Positions 26,673 to 39,218 of a DNA stretch of 64,000 nt are shown one piece after another. Source of the DNA: Acridotheres tristis (lineage: Eukaryota > Chordata > Aves > Passeriformes > Sturnidae); contig CM072895.1 in assembly GCA_037013685.1 (NCBI GenBank), forward strand, positions 13,242,463 to 13,306,462, written 5' to 3'. Under the pieces are notes generated by a model. That model was not told where the DNA came from. It made no database searches and worked only from the letters and a program-made list of their open reading frames with translations. The position numbers and the translations under genes are program-made. Positions within the stretch are counted from its first letter, which is position 1. Each line of letters begins with the position of its first letter.

Positions 26673-27839
26673 CCACTCCCATGAGACTCACCTGGACAAA
26701 AAGAAAAACCTATAGCAATTCAAATTCAGATCAGTTTTTTAAAATATATGACCAAAGCCAAGTTCAATTTTCAGCAAGAGTAGCACATATTGAAATATGC
26801 CACTTTCAACAAACAGCTGAGATTTCCCAGGGACACCATCTTTTCACACACCAACCTAACTGGATATTGCTTATCTTGAGGGATCAAATGAGATTCTGCT
26901 CCTGGTGTTATATCTCCAAGTAAACATGTGGTAAACAAAGGGGAAAAAAACAAAGGCACCAGACCTTAGACTGAGACTGCTGCAGAATACTTGGAGCCTG
27001 GTACATGCATATGAATGTGTTTAAAATGTGTTTCAGCCTTGGCTTCATTTCAGGTTTATTCAGAATTTCTTCTGAACTTTTAATTCAGTAGCAGTATCAG
27101 CAGCTCCTCTCTACTTTTCCCTTTCACAAAGATCTCAAAAGACAGACTGAATCTTTAGAAATATATTCTGACCCCAGCCTTTAGTGGGAAACAGAAAGGA
27201 GTGCATCCATTTAAACAGTGACAATGAAATACACAATTAACATTAAAAGAAAGAGGCAACAAAACACCTTATATTAAAGGAAAAAGTCCTTATGACATTG
27301 AGAGAAAGTCCACAATAAAATTTAAATTCACAAAAATCCCAAAATTTATGAAATATTGTTTATAGTTGTGAATAATATGAGGGAAATGAAGTAAATAAAC
27401 AATTTAAACAAATATTGAAGTCAATCAACACGTGGCTAACATCAAAGATTCAGGCACCAAGAATAGCTGCCTGAACTAAAAACTGTGACACAAACCTCCA
27501 AAAAATTAACAATTGCCAGAAACAACAAGAAATCCACTGACAAATGTAGAGCTAAAATGTATTAACCTAAGCAGATTTCTAAAGTGTCTACAAATGTCAT
27601 CTGCTTAGTGCTGTTGCATTTATCACTAGTACGGTTGTCTTGGCAAGGAAGATTATATTTTTTTCCTTCATTATAGAATTTAAAGATATTAGGGATAAAT
27701 TTCCCTAGAAAACTTCTTGATCTGTTTGTACCTTCAATATGTATTTAGGAATTATTCAAGATAATTGGTGCAGTGTCTTCACATAACAAATGTGATCCAA
27801 AAATCATACATAAGGCAAAAGTAGCAAAGCTTTATTTCC

Positions 27840-28400
27840 TTTGTAGATAAGGTACTGGAACGGGCTCTGGTAAGATCTCAACAAAAATCTAGTTCACAAG
27901 GCAGGTAGAAATCCTAGAAAGAACTTAAGAAAGAGTTACTAAAATGATCCTGACCTAGAAAACAAATTTTGCTATGCAAGACCAAGTTTGATGTACTCGC
28001 TTAAAAAAAAAGGCAATGGGATTACATTTTATATGTAGTTACAGAAGGAGAAGATTTCCACTAATTGAGAGTTCTCTATCTTTAATGATCAAGATGTAAC
28101 AAAATCCAAGGATTACAGATTGAAACTGGACCTTTTTTTTTTTGTTTTGTTTTGCTTTCCTCAGCACCTATTATCAAGATTATTTTCTAAGCTCATCCAG
28201 GCATATTTCATCTAATTAATTTCTTACCATTGCAAGAGCACTGGGGATTAGTTCCAGTCTTTGCCTGTAGCATAGTTAAACCTCATGAGGTCTAAAATTC
28301 TTTGTTCTAATGAGCACCTTTAAGTCTAGAATAAAGCCTTGGTAAACCTTAATGACCTGGTATAGATGATCTGAGGATCCCTTCTGGCTTCAAACACCAG
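27840..28400 (+). mobile_element. Ancient, highly diverged CR1 LINE fragment
   Basis: Several landmarks of old amniote CR1/L3 copies appear in the right order: 'actaaaatgatcctgacctagaaaac' (27936-27961, the segment after VQRR), 'cagattgaaactgg' near 28116, and the 3' box 'tagatgatctgaggatcccttctggcttc' (28363-28391). Between them are insertions and a T-run (28132-28141). The level of decay is far greater than in the other CR1 copies here, so this insertion probably predates modern bird orders. The ends are approximate, and the family name is inferred from memory of turtle/crocodile-type consensus patterns. Confidence 0.55.
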
Positions 28401-30647
28401 GAAACTTTGCAATAGTTTCAGAAATCATATTTATTAACCTATGCTATGCTTGATATATAAGCCACCTAGCACAGGTGATCAAAGAGAGATGTCCCCCTTG
28501 AGCCAAGAGAATATTTTAGAGAAGAGAATAAGAAATAAGTGGTAGTTAACTGAAAGCACTCCCTAAATCCCTGTATCATGAAGCACTCCATTAAAATGTT
28601 ACTTTGAATCCCTAACAAGCTTCAATCAAGGCAGACTGTGCTCTTAGCCCCCAGTCCTGTAAGCACCTAATCCTCCAGCAGTTCCACATGGGTGCTCCTC
28701 TGTCTTTGGCTGAAGTGTGAAATATCTCATTATTACTACTGGGGCAACCAGGAGAGAAGCCAAGTCTGTTCTCACTGCAGAAACACATCACCTTGAGAGC
28801 TGAGGGAATGCACTCTCTTACACACAGGTTAGTACTCCTCTCCTGCAAGGAAGTAATGAGCTTTTCTTTTAGTATTTGTAAATGAAAACTAAGCCTTCTT
28901 AAAAAAAAATGGACTTTGTGTTCCAGAAAAAAGGAATGGATACCTGGGTCTTAGGGAAGAGATGGCATGTGAAAGAAGAGGGTCTCAAAGGATGGATCTG
29001 AAAAATGCTGGGTTCAATCTGCTACATTTCCTCTCCACATTTGCAAGGAGTACCAGAGTTTTCTCCAGTAAATTGCATTCAACATTTATACTTGACTGAG
29101 GTTTATGCAAACTTAGATTTATAGAACTTTTACTTTTGTGAATAACTGATCTAAAATCACCAGTATTTTCCTGATGTGAATTTGAGAAGGCTCAAGATGA
29201 AGATAACTGGTTATTTGCAATACTGTTTTCTCTATATTAACACAGATATTTATAAACTTATAAGAAAGTTGTTGTAATTCTTTGTATTAAATACAGTCTC
29301 TCAAAGAATTTAATTTTTCATTGAGACAGCACCCTTATATTGAATACTAAGTAATTAGCAATATTTAAATAAACTACTTACTGATGATAAGTGGCTATAT
29401 AACAGATGCATATCAATGTGATGGGTTCAAAATCTCATTTAATATATTTTGGGTATTCAATTGGTTGTTAACCATTACTGTACCATGTGGTTGTTTGAAA
29501 TATCTGTTCTAAGGTTTTTGAGCTGGTTAAAAGCATAAAAAATGCAACAACTGTGTTTTAAATACATAACCCCCAAGGTGTTACTGCATGTACTTAACGT
29601 TAAAATCTATGTAATAAATTGACTACTTTGACTTTCACAGGTGTTAAGTAGATATAGTTTTATTATTTGCCATGCAATCAGGAGAGATTAAATATCTTAA
29701 TAAGATTCAATTAAAATCATCAGATATTTATGATACTCATTGTAAAGGTTCATAAAAAATAACCTGCCACTATTTATAGCTCTCCTCAGATGACAATGTT
29801 TCTGAAACAGACTGAACCATCACTGCCATTAGCAACAATCTAAGAGCAGGATTATTTAATTTACTGGAAAGTAAAGTACAAAAGTGAAGTCTAATAGATG
29901 GTCAATGAATCAATTATTAGTTGGGTAACCAAGCGAAATTCTGTGGAAAGAAAAACACTGCTACCTTCCCCTAGCAACAAGAAATTCCCCCTAATACATA
30001 CTAACCCATCTTATTATCAGTTATCCAAGCAAACATGCATGTGTAATGACCTCCACTGATGAAAATTATTACAGCACTATATAGGGGTGTTTGCAGAATG
30101 CAATTTTTGTGATCTTTTGTCTTTGTAGTATTGATTAAATGAAGATGATAGCCTCTTAGTATGAAGTGTACCTGTGCTTTTCAGTCCTCTTTTCAAAGAC
30201 TTGTATTGTATAAATTATAATTGGGAGGTAACTGAGAACCACAGTTTCTTATGAATCTGTCAGTTCCGAGAGAAATTTGAACTTCAAAAATTTCTTTCTT
30301 CTGTGTTTATTGTATATGTGGATCAAAAAAAGAACTCTCTGGGAACAAGCAGTCTTTGAGTAAGTCAGCATGAATTCTCTCTTACACACAAGCCACCCAC
30401 CCAACATTAGAAACCTATGAAAAGATTAATAGAAGGATATTAGACCTTTATATCCATCAGTTTTTCTGTAGAGAATCTAAGTTTTAAAAATAGATATTGA
30501 GATAAATATGTTAACAAGAGAAAAATAGCATGTGTGAGAAATGTTTGTTCAATCCAGGAAAGTATATTTTTTCTGCTTTATTTATTTCATAAAGTTATTT
30601 CACAATACCCACAGCAACAATAACTGATTGAAGAGGATTTGCATTAT
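28401..30647. other. Unannotated AT-rich sequence
   Basis: I see no gene, repeat family or structured element here. Base composition is strongly AT, and short open frames are shadows of composition. Confidence 0.45.
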
Positions 30648-30785
30648 CACAGAACATCCCAGGATGGAAGGACCAACAAGAATCGAGTCCAACTCCCAGC
30701 CTTGCACAGGACATCTCCAAGAGTTACACCATGTGCCTCAGAGCATCGTCCAAATGCTTCTTGAACTCTGACAAGCTTGGTGCCT
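30648..30785 (-). mobile_element. CR1 LINE 3'-terminal fragment
   Basis: The + strand shows the reverse complement of a CR1 tail: TCACAGAACATCCCAGGATGG (30648-30668), a 'tccaactccca' box, a 'cttgcacaggacatctccaagagttacaccatg' segment and finally 'ttcttgaactctgacaagcttgg' (30758-30780). Only the last 140 bases of the source element are present. Confidence 0.9.
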
Positions 30786-30912
30786 AGCTGATAAATGCCT
30801 GGGCATCACTAAATGTATTATCAGCATAAAAAAACCCCTCATTATCAAGAAAATCTTATAACAGTTGCACAGAAAATTGATATTCTGGTTAATTATCACC
30901 AACAGAAAGACT

Positions 30913-30943
<31 letters not shown>

Positions 30944-33900
30944 TCCTCTTAAGAGTGAAGAGCAGCTGCTCTGAGAGTCATGAGTGCTGGAGTCTAAGCA
31001 ATGCATGGTTACTTGCCAGTAGTAAGACCTGGTGCTGTTGCTGTGACTTGTTGACACCAAGTGAGAGATGATGTGAGTTAGCAGTGGCATGAATGGATGT
31101 CTCAGGGCTGGTTCTCCAAAACCTTCATTACCAAATTGCTATTTTGAGAGCTTGGAAAAGGAGAAAATACCTATTCAGCAAAGGTATGGCATTGCTTTAG
31201 AGGAATTCATACTAGCACAAACCTTCCATTTCAGTGACTATTTCTCAGAACATTTGTGGATTTGTGCACATACAGTTACTTAAGTAAAAGACAGAGACAA
31301 GGCATCAATTATGAGATGTAATGTGGTCAAAAGTAAATTGTAATTCACTCATTGTCTGCTCTGATGCAGAATGGCAGAGAATAGCTGCAGGCATACTTAG
31401 ATTTTGTTTTCACTGAAAGAGGGAGTGGCAGACTGCTGAGATCACAAAAGGGATTTTTTTTAAACACAGCATCTACTGAATAACTTCTCAGATACAGTCC
31501 CTCACCTTTTCACATTTTCTGCAAATGGCCTGCTTCCCAGCTGATCTTGGAGGAGCACAGAGAAGAGCGTGGCCTTTATTTTATGACATGTAACCAATGA
31601 ACTTGCAGCATTTCTTTCAGAGATGAATTCTGTTTTTACAACTTCCACCTCAGCAGTGAGATTGCAAAGTGATAAAGGGAAGTCTCCACAAAGATATATC
31701 TAACCTGAGGTGGAAAATGAAATTCATGCAGAACACACCACCCTGTTAACTAAAGTCAGCAGCTGACTGTGGATGATCCTGGGTACACTGCAAAGCTATT
31801 CTGGAGCTGCACAATTACACAGGGCCTGAAACACCATGATATTCCTCTTCCTGTGTGAAATCTCAATGCAAAATTAAAATTGCTTGAATCAATGAATATT
31901 ATTCAAAATACGCAGTTTGCTCATTCTTCTCCCAAATAATGTCCAGAAACTGGGAGTGTCTTCTATCCAGCATGCATTACAATAGGAAGTGAAATAGACA
32001 CAATTTATAACCTAACAACAGAATATTAGGGCTTGGTTTTAGGAATCCCTTTGAAAGGAAAGTGTCTCTGATGAGCACTGTGGATAAAACATCCCTACTT
32101 AGAAACTGTCACATCTATACTTATGGTTAGGAAAGGTTTCTGGATTTTCCTGAATAAGAGTATAAACATGCTTAAAATATAATTTTTCCTTTAGCTGAGA
32201 GAGTGTAAGTAATCCAAACATGGTAGGACTAAACATTTTTCTTAGGTCCATGAAATTTTAGGAAATTTTTCTATTTTGAAATTCAAGGAAACAAAATAAT
32301 TATTTTAGATTTTGAGGCAGACATTTCTCTAAGGTTCCTCTCTTCCGGAACTAAAATAGCATTTTACATGTATGAGGACTAACAAACCTAGTCAAATATG
32401 TATATCAGACCTAAAGGGTGCCCATATTTACAATCTTTAATTTTGTTTTGATTTCCTCTTCTCCCTTCTCATTTTTCATTTGCAGTTCATGAGAATTTTC
32501 TTTTGCTATTGCAGTTTTTTAATGACTTAGTGTTTTGTTGCTCTTTCCTTGAAAGCCTAAAATGCAAAAGATTTATAGACCAGGATTTTTTTAATTGGTT
32601 CTACTATTTTCCCCAGGAAAGGAGGGATGATATCTGGCATTTTTCAATTGGACACAGTGCACTTTTATTGAAAGTTAAAGATAATGTCTTTGGCAGTTCC
32701 TTTTTACTCCAATCTACTGCTTAGTGTCCTCGAAAAGAAAATTGGAGAACATGGCCACAGTTGGCATTTTGTGATGGAGTCCATTTTTCTTCTATTGAGG
32801 ATGCAAGCAGTAGCTGACATTTCTCAATTAGGCCCTCTTTTTTCCTATTGATAATGAATTCTTTTATGTGGCTTTCACTTTAAGCTGCTCTGTACCATGG
32901 ACTGCTCAATACAGTGAGTCTGACAAGTAGCTAAGTTGATAATGTGAATAGCTGTTTGTTATAATTTCATAGTATTTCCTGTAACTGCAAATGACACCAT
33001 CCTTTGTTCTAATACATATAGTTGGGAAATTGGATTTATTTGTGTAACACTCAATAAAATCATTCCTTTACTGTAACACAGACAATTATAATAATAGATT
33101 TTTTCCCTACTGTTTAGCAACTAATTTTACAGACAATTAAATTACACTAATGAATAGATTAATCAACTTTATTGTGAATCAATATACTTGTTCTCACTAT
33201 ATTTTATTTAACAGCAAAATATGTCAACTTTACACATATATGTAGTAAAATATCCACTAGCCATTTATACCAGTGTCTGTTGAATCATGTTGAATTAACC
33301 CACTTTTTATGGATAATCAATCTGCATTAATTTGGCTAGGGTGTTCACTAATCAGATTAGGGATGTGCACATGCACAAATCAATTGTCTTTTAAAAGGCA
33401 TGCTAGAGGAATCAGAGCACTGGCTATGCTGATTGTGCCTATCTTTTCAGTAGAAATAAGAAAAATAAAAAAGTTATTTCTATGCTGAAATTTGAAAATT
33501 CTGACAATTTTCTTTTGTTTCCCGCAGTGTCTGTTAGACATATTTATGCAGCTGTCCTAATATATGTGTTGCAAATAAATTTGTAAGGAAGTTTGCTCTG
33601 AGATCTAGTTTGATAAAACCTAAAAACATGAGCTCCCTTTTTGAATTCCTTTTAAAGCCTAGAAGTTCTTATTTTACCTGGCAGCAATATCAAGGATTTT
33701 TTTTATTGGCATGTTCATTGATTCAAAAAGTTTTCAAAGAACTAAAATCATCTTATTGTGGCCACACAACAAAATGACCTGCCTTATAAAGCAGTTTATG
33801 TTCTTTGGCCTAAGGACCTATCATGCTAATAAATGAGGACAAGGCCCAAGATTCTCTAGACAGAATGGCCGTGCTGTTTATTCAGAACAATTTGACTGTC

Positions 33901-36900
33901 AGCCCCCTCCATCTTTGCTTTAGTGTTATTTCCCTCATCAGTGCTACCTCCACCAAAAGACGAGGTTGCCTTAAGCTCTTGTGCCATCCCTGCACATTCA
34001 TTCCCATGACAAAGCTACTTCCCAACACCACTCAGACAAGGAGAACTAGGATGGCTTTCAACAATCCTACACCTCTCAGGACCAGATTTAAATATAATCT
34101 ATGAAAATCTTCTGTGTTTAAGTGGTCAGTAGCCAACATCACCTCATATTTAGACTATAACAGGAAGTTGCTATTAAGAGTTCAATTAAAACACAACATA
34201 ACCAAAACAGCCTCAGTGTATTCTCTGAGCAGTATGTGATTTGTCTAAGCAAGGACTAATCAAACTAAAATAACATCCAGGATTAGGCAAATAATTTTCT
34301 GATTAAGAAGCAGATTTTCCAGTAGATGACCAGAAAAAAAAAAATTAAAAATGTAAGTTCATTAAAAAAAAAAAAACAATGCCAGTTATATGCTAGTTAA
34401 CTTTGGGTACATGTAAGAAGAAAGTATTTTGAAGCTTGTGTATACTCTCTGCAGTGTGAACACATTCTGGAGTAGCATCTTTTTCAGAAGACAAGGTGAA
34501 GGATAACCCTCAAGGGCAGAGTTGAAAGCTCTTTTAAGACAAAATAGAAATGCCAATCAAAGTGCAGATGGTTTTTCTCTTGAGAGGTGATTATTTTTTC
34601 ATAGATCCTTTCCTAGAAGGATGGCTTAAATACATCAACTAAACTTCATAGTAGCATTGTAATAGTAGAAACCAAAAAGAAATATATCTCAAGCATAGCT
34701 CTTCTTTTTAGCACTTTAGAAATACATTTTCACTCCTGAATAAAAAAACTTCACAAAACAAAAATATGAAAAAACCCCACAAATAACAACAAAAACTAAA
34801 CAAAACCAAACACTGCACTTTTTTCTTTCTCTTTGTACTAGCAAAAACTCTGCATACCTGATGAACCTTAACTTACAGTTGTATCTCCACTCTAACATAT
34901 ATTTTCTGAGGCAGGTGTTTTTAAGCCATTTACAAATGTTTAACTACTTAATGTTTAGTCGCAGAAATGATAGCCTAAAAAAACCAATAAAGGAGTTGTA
35001 CAGAAGCACAGATCTCAGATATATCTATTTCAGTTATGGACTAATGTCATTTAACAAACTGTCAGATAGGAATGATATTCCCTTTATATTTAATTAATTT
35101 TTATTATTTGATTATTCAGCTATTAGATTTGAAAGTTCTGCAGCGTAAAGTATGATTTTTAAGAAAAAAAAATTGGTAAAAACGGCTTGGAAAAGATTTA
35201 TATACATCAGTGTACGTTGATACTAAAATCCCCAGATAATCACATTGTTACTAATTGCACTTCAGCAAACGACTTTGTTTACAGTAAAGAAAAGACTAAA
35301 CTCCTCTTGTTATGGACTAGTTGAGCCAGAGAAGTTAAAAAGAGTAGGGTTAATTTTTTTCACTTGGACAGAATTTTGAATAAAAAAATATTTCTTTAAT
35401 AACAGCTCTTCATTCTTATAGAAAAGGAAAAGAAAAAATACATCAAGAAAACTCCAAGACTGTGTTATGGGTTGGACAGGTTAAGAATGTTTAAGTCCTC
35501 CTTAGGTTTGAAAGTCACTGCTAAACTAAGCATGTCCAAAACTGTAGATGGTATTGTTATAGAGTCACTCTGGTAAATTACAATTTTGCTGTGGTAAGAA
35601 TTGTCTATAATTTCTTATTTTTCATGGTCATAAGATTAATTGCAACTCGTGTAGATTTATAAAGCATCTGAAGATCATCTCCATAGATTGAATCTATACA
35701 AGTCACAATATAATAAAATCCAAAATGTTTAGCCCATGCGGAAGCAATATGCCTCAGGAAAAAGCTCTTGGCAAAGTTACTCCTTGCAGCTACCTCTCTA
35801 AAATAAAATTTCAGCTACCATTGCTTCTATAGGTGAGGGAATCTTTTATAATCACAGAAGAAAACAAGATAGGCCAACAACTTGTCTAACCTGTTATATG
35901 AATTCCATAAGGATCCCTGCACATCTTTCAGACACATACTGGGGCCAGAGTTTTAAAAATATACAGGGACAGGTACCCTGAGGAACTTGACATAGGAATA
36001 CTTATGCTTTATGTCACTCTTCTGACAATCAGACCCACAGGAAGGCTCAAAAGTTATGTGAAGAGAGAAATTATCTCTAAACAGACTTTAGAAGCTAAAA
36101 AGCCAAACTAATCTCAAACCCTGTAAGACATCTGACTCTACTTATTGAGAGCATTTAGCTCTTCTGTAGCTAAACATCTAAATCATTCCCCTCCTCATCT
36201 CTAGGGGAAAAGTCCCTCTGATAGTTCAGATCTTGAAAATCTAATTTGAAATATTGACAGATGCCTTTCAGATTCTCAGTCTCCATGACCCAGACATATC
36301 CAGGCCTCTCACCTCCTGAGAAATTAATGCACCTAATATTGAAATTCTACTGCTAAAACTATTCCAGGTAGTGTAAATTCATACCAGTTGGAATAGGGTC
36401 TCTCATCTCAGGTGGTTTCTTTGCTACTTGATTTCACGGAAGAGATTAGAGCTGGTTCCTATTATCTGTCTTGTTTGGATTTCATATTAAAAATCCATCT
36501 AATGGAAGCTGAGTAAGTAGTCCAGTAAACCAGAAATAAAGCTTTTCTGGATGAATAATTTAGTATTTAGGTTAGAGAATTTGACTTGCTTCCCTGGGTG
36601 GTGCAACATTTCTTGCTCATTTATAGGGTTCCTTAGTTTTAAGAAGGGGCCTTGGAAGAATAAACAACTTATAGTTCTACTATTGTTGGCTAATAGTTCT
36701 GTTCCAACAATGAGAGATGTGTTTGAATTGCTGAGACTTTACAGAATCTAGAATGTAGGTTTTGTAAAACTTGTAACCACTCATAAGAAAGGGGCCCCAA
36801 AAGTTGTTATCATTATGGTGAAAATGAACAGAATGTGATTTGAGGAATCATACCTGCTGTTGGGCTTTTTACAGTTGCTAGTTGTAAAGATTTTATCAAA

Positions 36901-38847
36901 CTCCTTAAAAAATATGGATCCTGGAAATTTCTCCTATTTTGACATTGTTAAATGATTGTTTTGGGGAAGCATTTCAAATGAAGGCAAGAGGCATGACAAT
37001 AACAGCAAAAAAATGTAGTATTAAGTCTATACCTAGGCTGAATGGTTGTTTTATCCAAGAGACTCAACCTACATTGTAAAGGTAAGACTTAAAAATTAAA
37101 TGGAAATAATACTTTAAGAGGATTCTATGACATGGAGGGATGAAGAAGTAGCTAAAGAATCTCACAACCGTATTAGTTTTCACTATGAATTAATCATAAA
37201 AGCTAAAACGATCAAAACTTTAAAAACCTTTGTTAGTGTTCTAATGAAGCAGAGCAATGAATGGCTAGTGAAATGAGGAAGCAGCTGATTTTACAAGATC
37301 AGTGGCAGCTGGAATTGTGCCTTGCCACCCAGCAGGAAAAAGTGACAGGACCTCCAGGCTTGACATTCACATGCTGTGAGTAAGGTGTTGATGCAGAAGG
37401 GGGAAAAGCAACCAGGTGGCCCAGTAGCTGCTTAGCTAAATTCACCAAAGCAGACTTAAAAATGCAGAATTCAGGTGTATTTTAAAGTTATTCCTCTTGA
37501 TGCTGCTTCTTGGTTTTGTTGTTTTTGTTTTTTTTTTTTTTAATTTCATTGAAGTTTTGAGTTGTGGTCTGCTGAGCATCAGAAAGTCTCAGGTTTTGAG
37601 GTCAGGGCTTAGAACTGGTGTTTAGATGAAGTTTCTTTAAATTTGAACCTGCTCCTTTTTCTTGCTAATTACTTGAGACAGTTAAAAGGTATCAGGACCA
37701 TTCAGGACCAGAGCAGAAATTCTAAATGAATGCAGATATCTAGAAATCAGGAATTCTGAAGTTACCAGAAATAGTCTGGAAGACATTTTTGAGCTCAGCA
37801 CATGAAGACAGTTTCAACATTTTCTTTCCCACCCCGAGAGAGCTTTTATGCCCCACCCTATTCATCTTCAGTTTCCTTTATGATTTCTGCCTCCATTCTA
37901 TTTTATCCTTCTGTTCAAGATGATGACATTTCCATTATTCCTTACTCATTAAAATCACAGAAATATTACAGCAAGTGAACCAAGAGATTTTCAAGGGAAG
38001 TAAGGGCAACCGAGTACCCAGTACCTACTCAAAGTCCATAGAACTTGGGTTCTTGACCTTTTTTATGTAATTTCATTCCTCTTCCCATAACTTTAAGCTT
38101 CATTTCCTTTGGACGTTTTCTTTTTCTTAGTATAGAAATAGAAAAAAAAAACATTTGAAGCAATGGGAATAAGAAAAGGAGACTTTTTCTAGTTTTCTGA
38201 AACCAAAAAAATAGTCAACATCTGCTGCAGCTTACTTTAAATGACCTTTTCACTCTGCTTTCACTCATGTGAGAAGAAATAGTATAGCAAGTAAATATAC
38301 TGCTGTTGATCTGGAATACCAGTGATGTCAATGTTTGTGGCTATCAAGAACACAATGAATGCCCTTGACACTTAGGGCTATAAGAAATGAGGGTTTTTGA
38401 GTTATTTTAGTTTCTTGCTTCATTCCTTACCAAGGCATTATTAAAACTGAAAGCTCCACAATTTTCTCATTCAAAGACCTTTTCAATAGTTAAGAATATG
38501 CTTTCAAGCCATAACTGTATCAGGATGTGTGGTTCTGCCTTTGTCAAGAAAATATATACACATTTTGTTTGTGATGCTGTCTAAAATCTTGACAGCTAAA
38601 GAATTAATCTTTGGAAGTGTAGATTCATTTCTGCTGTTAGTTGCAAGTGAGTAAAAGCCTCCCTTTTATAGGCTGGATCCAGTGCCATATCGATTATGCA
38701 AATAGCCTTTGTGAATGCCTCAGGCATACATTGCTGGAACTGGAAGGCAAGTATCTCAGAAGACAGGCCTGAATTTTGAAACCAACGAGTTGTTCTTATA
38801 TTCTGGCATTAGTAAATTATAAGCTACTGAGAAATAAGCTACTGGCA
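30786..38847. other. Long unique AT-rich stretch without a recognisable gene
   Basis: Apart from the (TTTA)n array at 30912-30944, I see only unique AT-rich DNA with A- and T-runs (for example 34338-34376 and 37528-37542). The 35850-36330 part is slightly richer in GC and could contain old repeat remnants that I cannot name. No open frame exceeds about 95 codons. Confidence 0.45.
30912..30944. repeat. (TTTA)8 microsatellite
   Basis: Thirty-three uninterrupted bases of the tetranucleotide TTTA. It lies 130 bases from the CR1 fragment at 30648-30785 but is not continuous with it. Uninterrupted arrays of this size are commonly length-polymorphic. Confidence 0.97.
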
Positions 38848-39218
38848 AAGGTCTCTGAGGAGACCTTGTAACAGCCTTCCTATACTTAAAAGGGGCTACA
38901 AGAAAAGTGAAGAGGGACCTTTTACAAGGTCATGTAGTGATAGAACAAGGAGTAATGCCTTTAAACTGAAAGAAAGGTAGATTTAGATTAGATATCAGGA
39001 AGGAATTCTTCACTGTGAGGGTGGTGAGAAAATGGCTGAGGTTGCCCAGAGCTGTGGCTGCCCTGTCCCTGATGGGTTCAAGACCAGGCTGATGGGGAGC
39101 TCTGAGCAGCCTGGTCTACTGGAAGGTGTCCCTGCCCATGGCAGGGGAGTTGGAACCAGATGATATTTAAGGTTCCTTCTAACCAAAACCATTCTATAAC
39201 ACTCTGATTCTGTGAAAT
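38848..39218 (+). mobile_element. CR1 LINE 3' end, third subfamily
   Basis: The order of landmarks fits a CR1 3' end: 'cagccttcc.atacttaaaaggggctacaag' (38872-38901), 'tttagattagatatcaggaaggaattcttcactgtgagggtggtgag' (38980-39026), 'ggtgtccctgcccatggcaggggagttgga' (39125-39154) and the tail CATTCTATAACACTCTGATT. The GGTGTCCCTGCCCATGGCAG block is absent from the other CR1 copies here, which marks a separate subfamily. The reading frame is broken. The 5' end is estimated. Confidence 0.93.

Larger units (their letters stand above)
23148..27839. other. Unannotated AT-rich sequence with short direct repeats
   Basis: No gene can be defended. Items worth noting are an AT-rich self-complementary patch (25471-25508), a perfect 22-bp tandem duplication (26629-26672), a small splice-acceptor-linked acidic reading frame (25089-25150), and a short island where three overlapping frames are open (25596-25848). 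The 146-codon minus-strand frame at 25970-26410 is the longest in the window. It has no start context, motif or neighbours that support coding. Confidence 0.45.
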
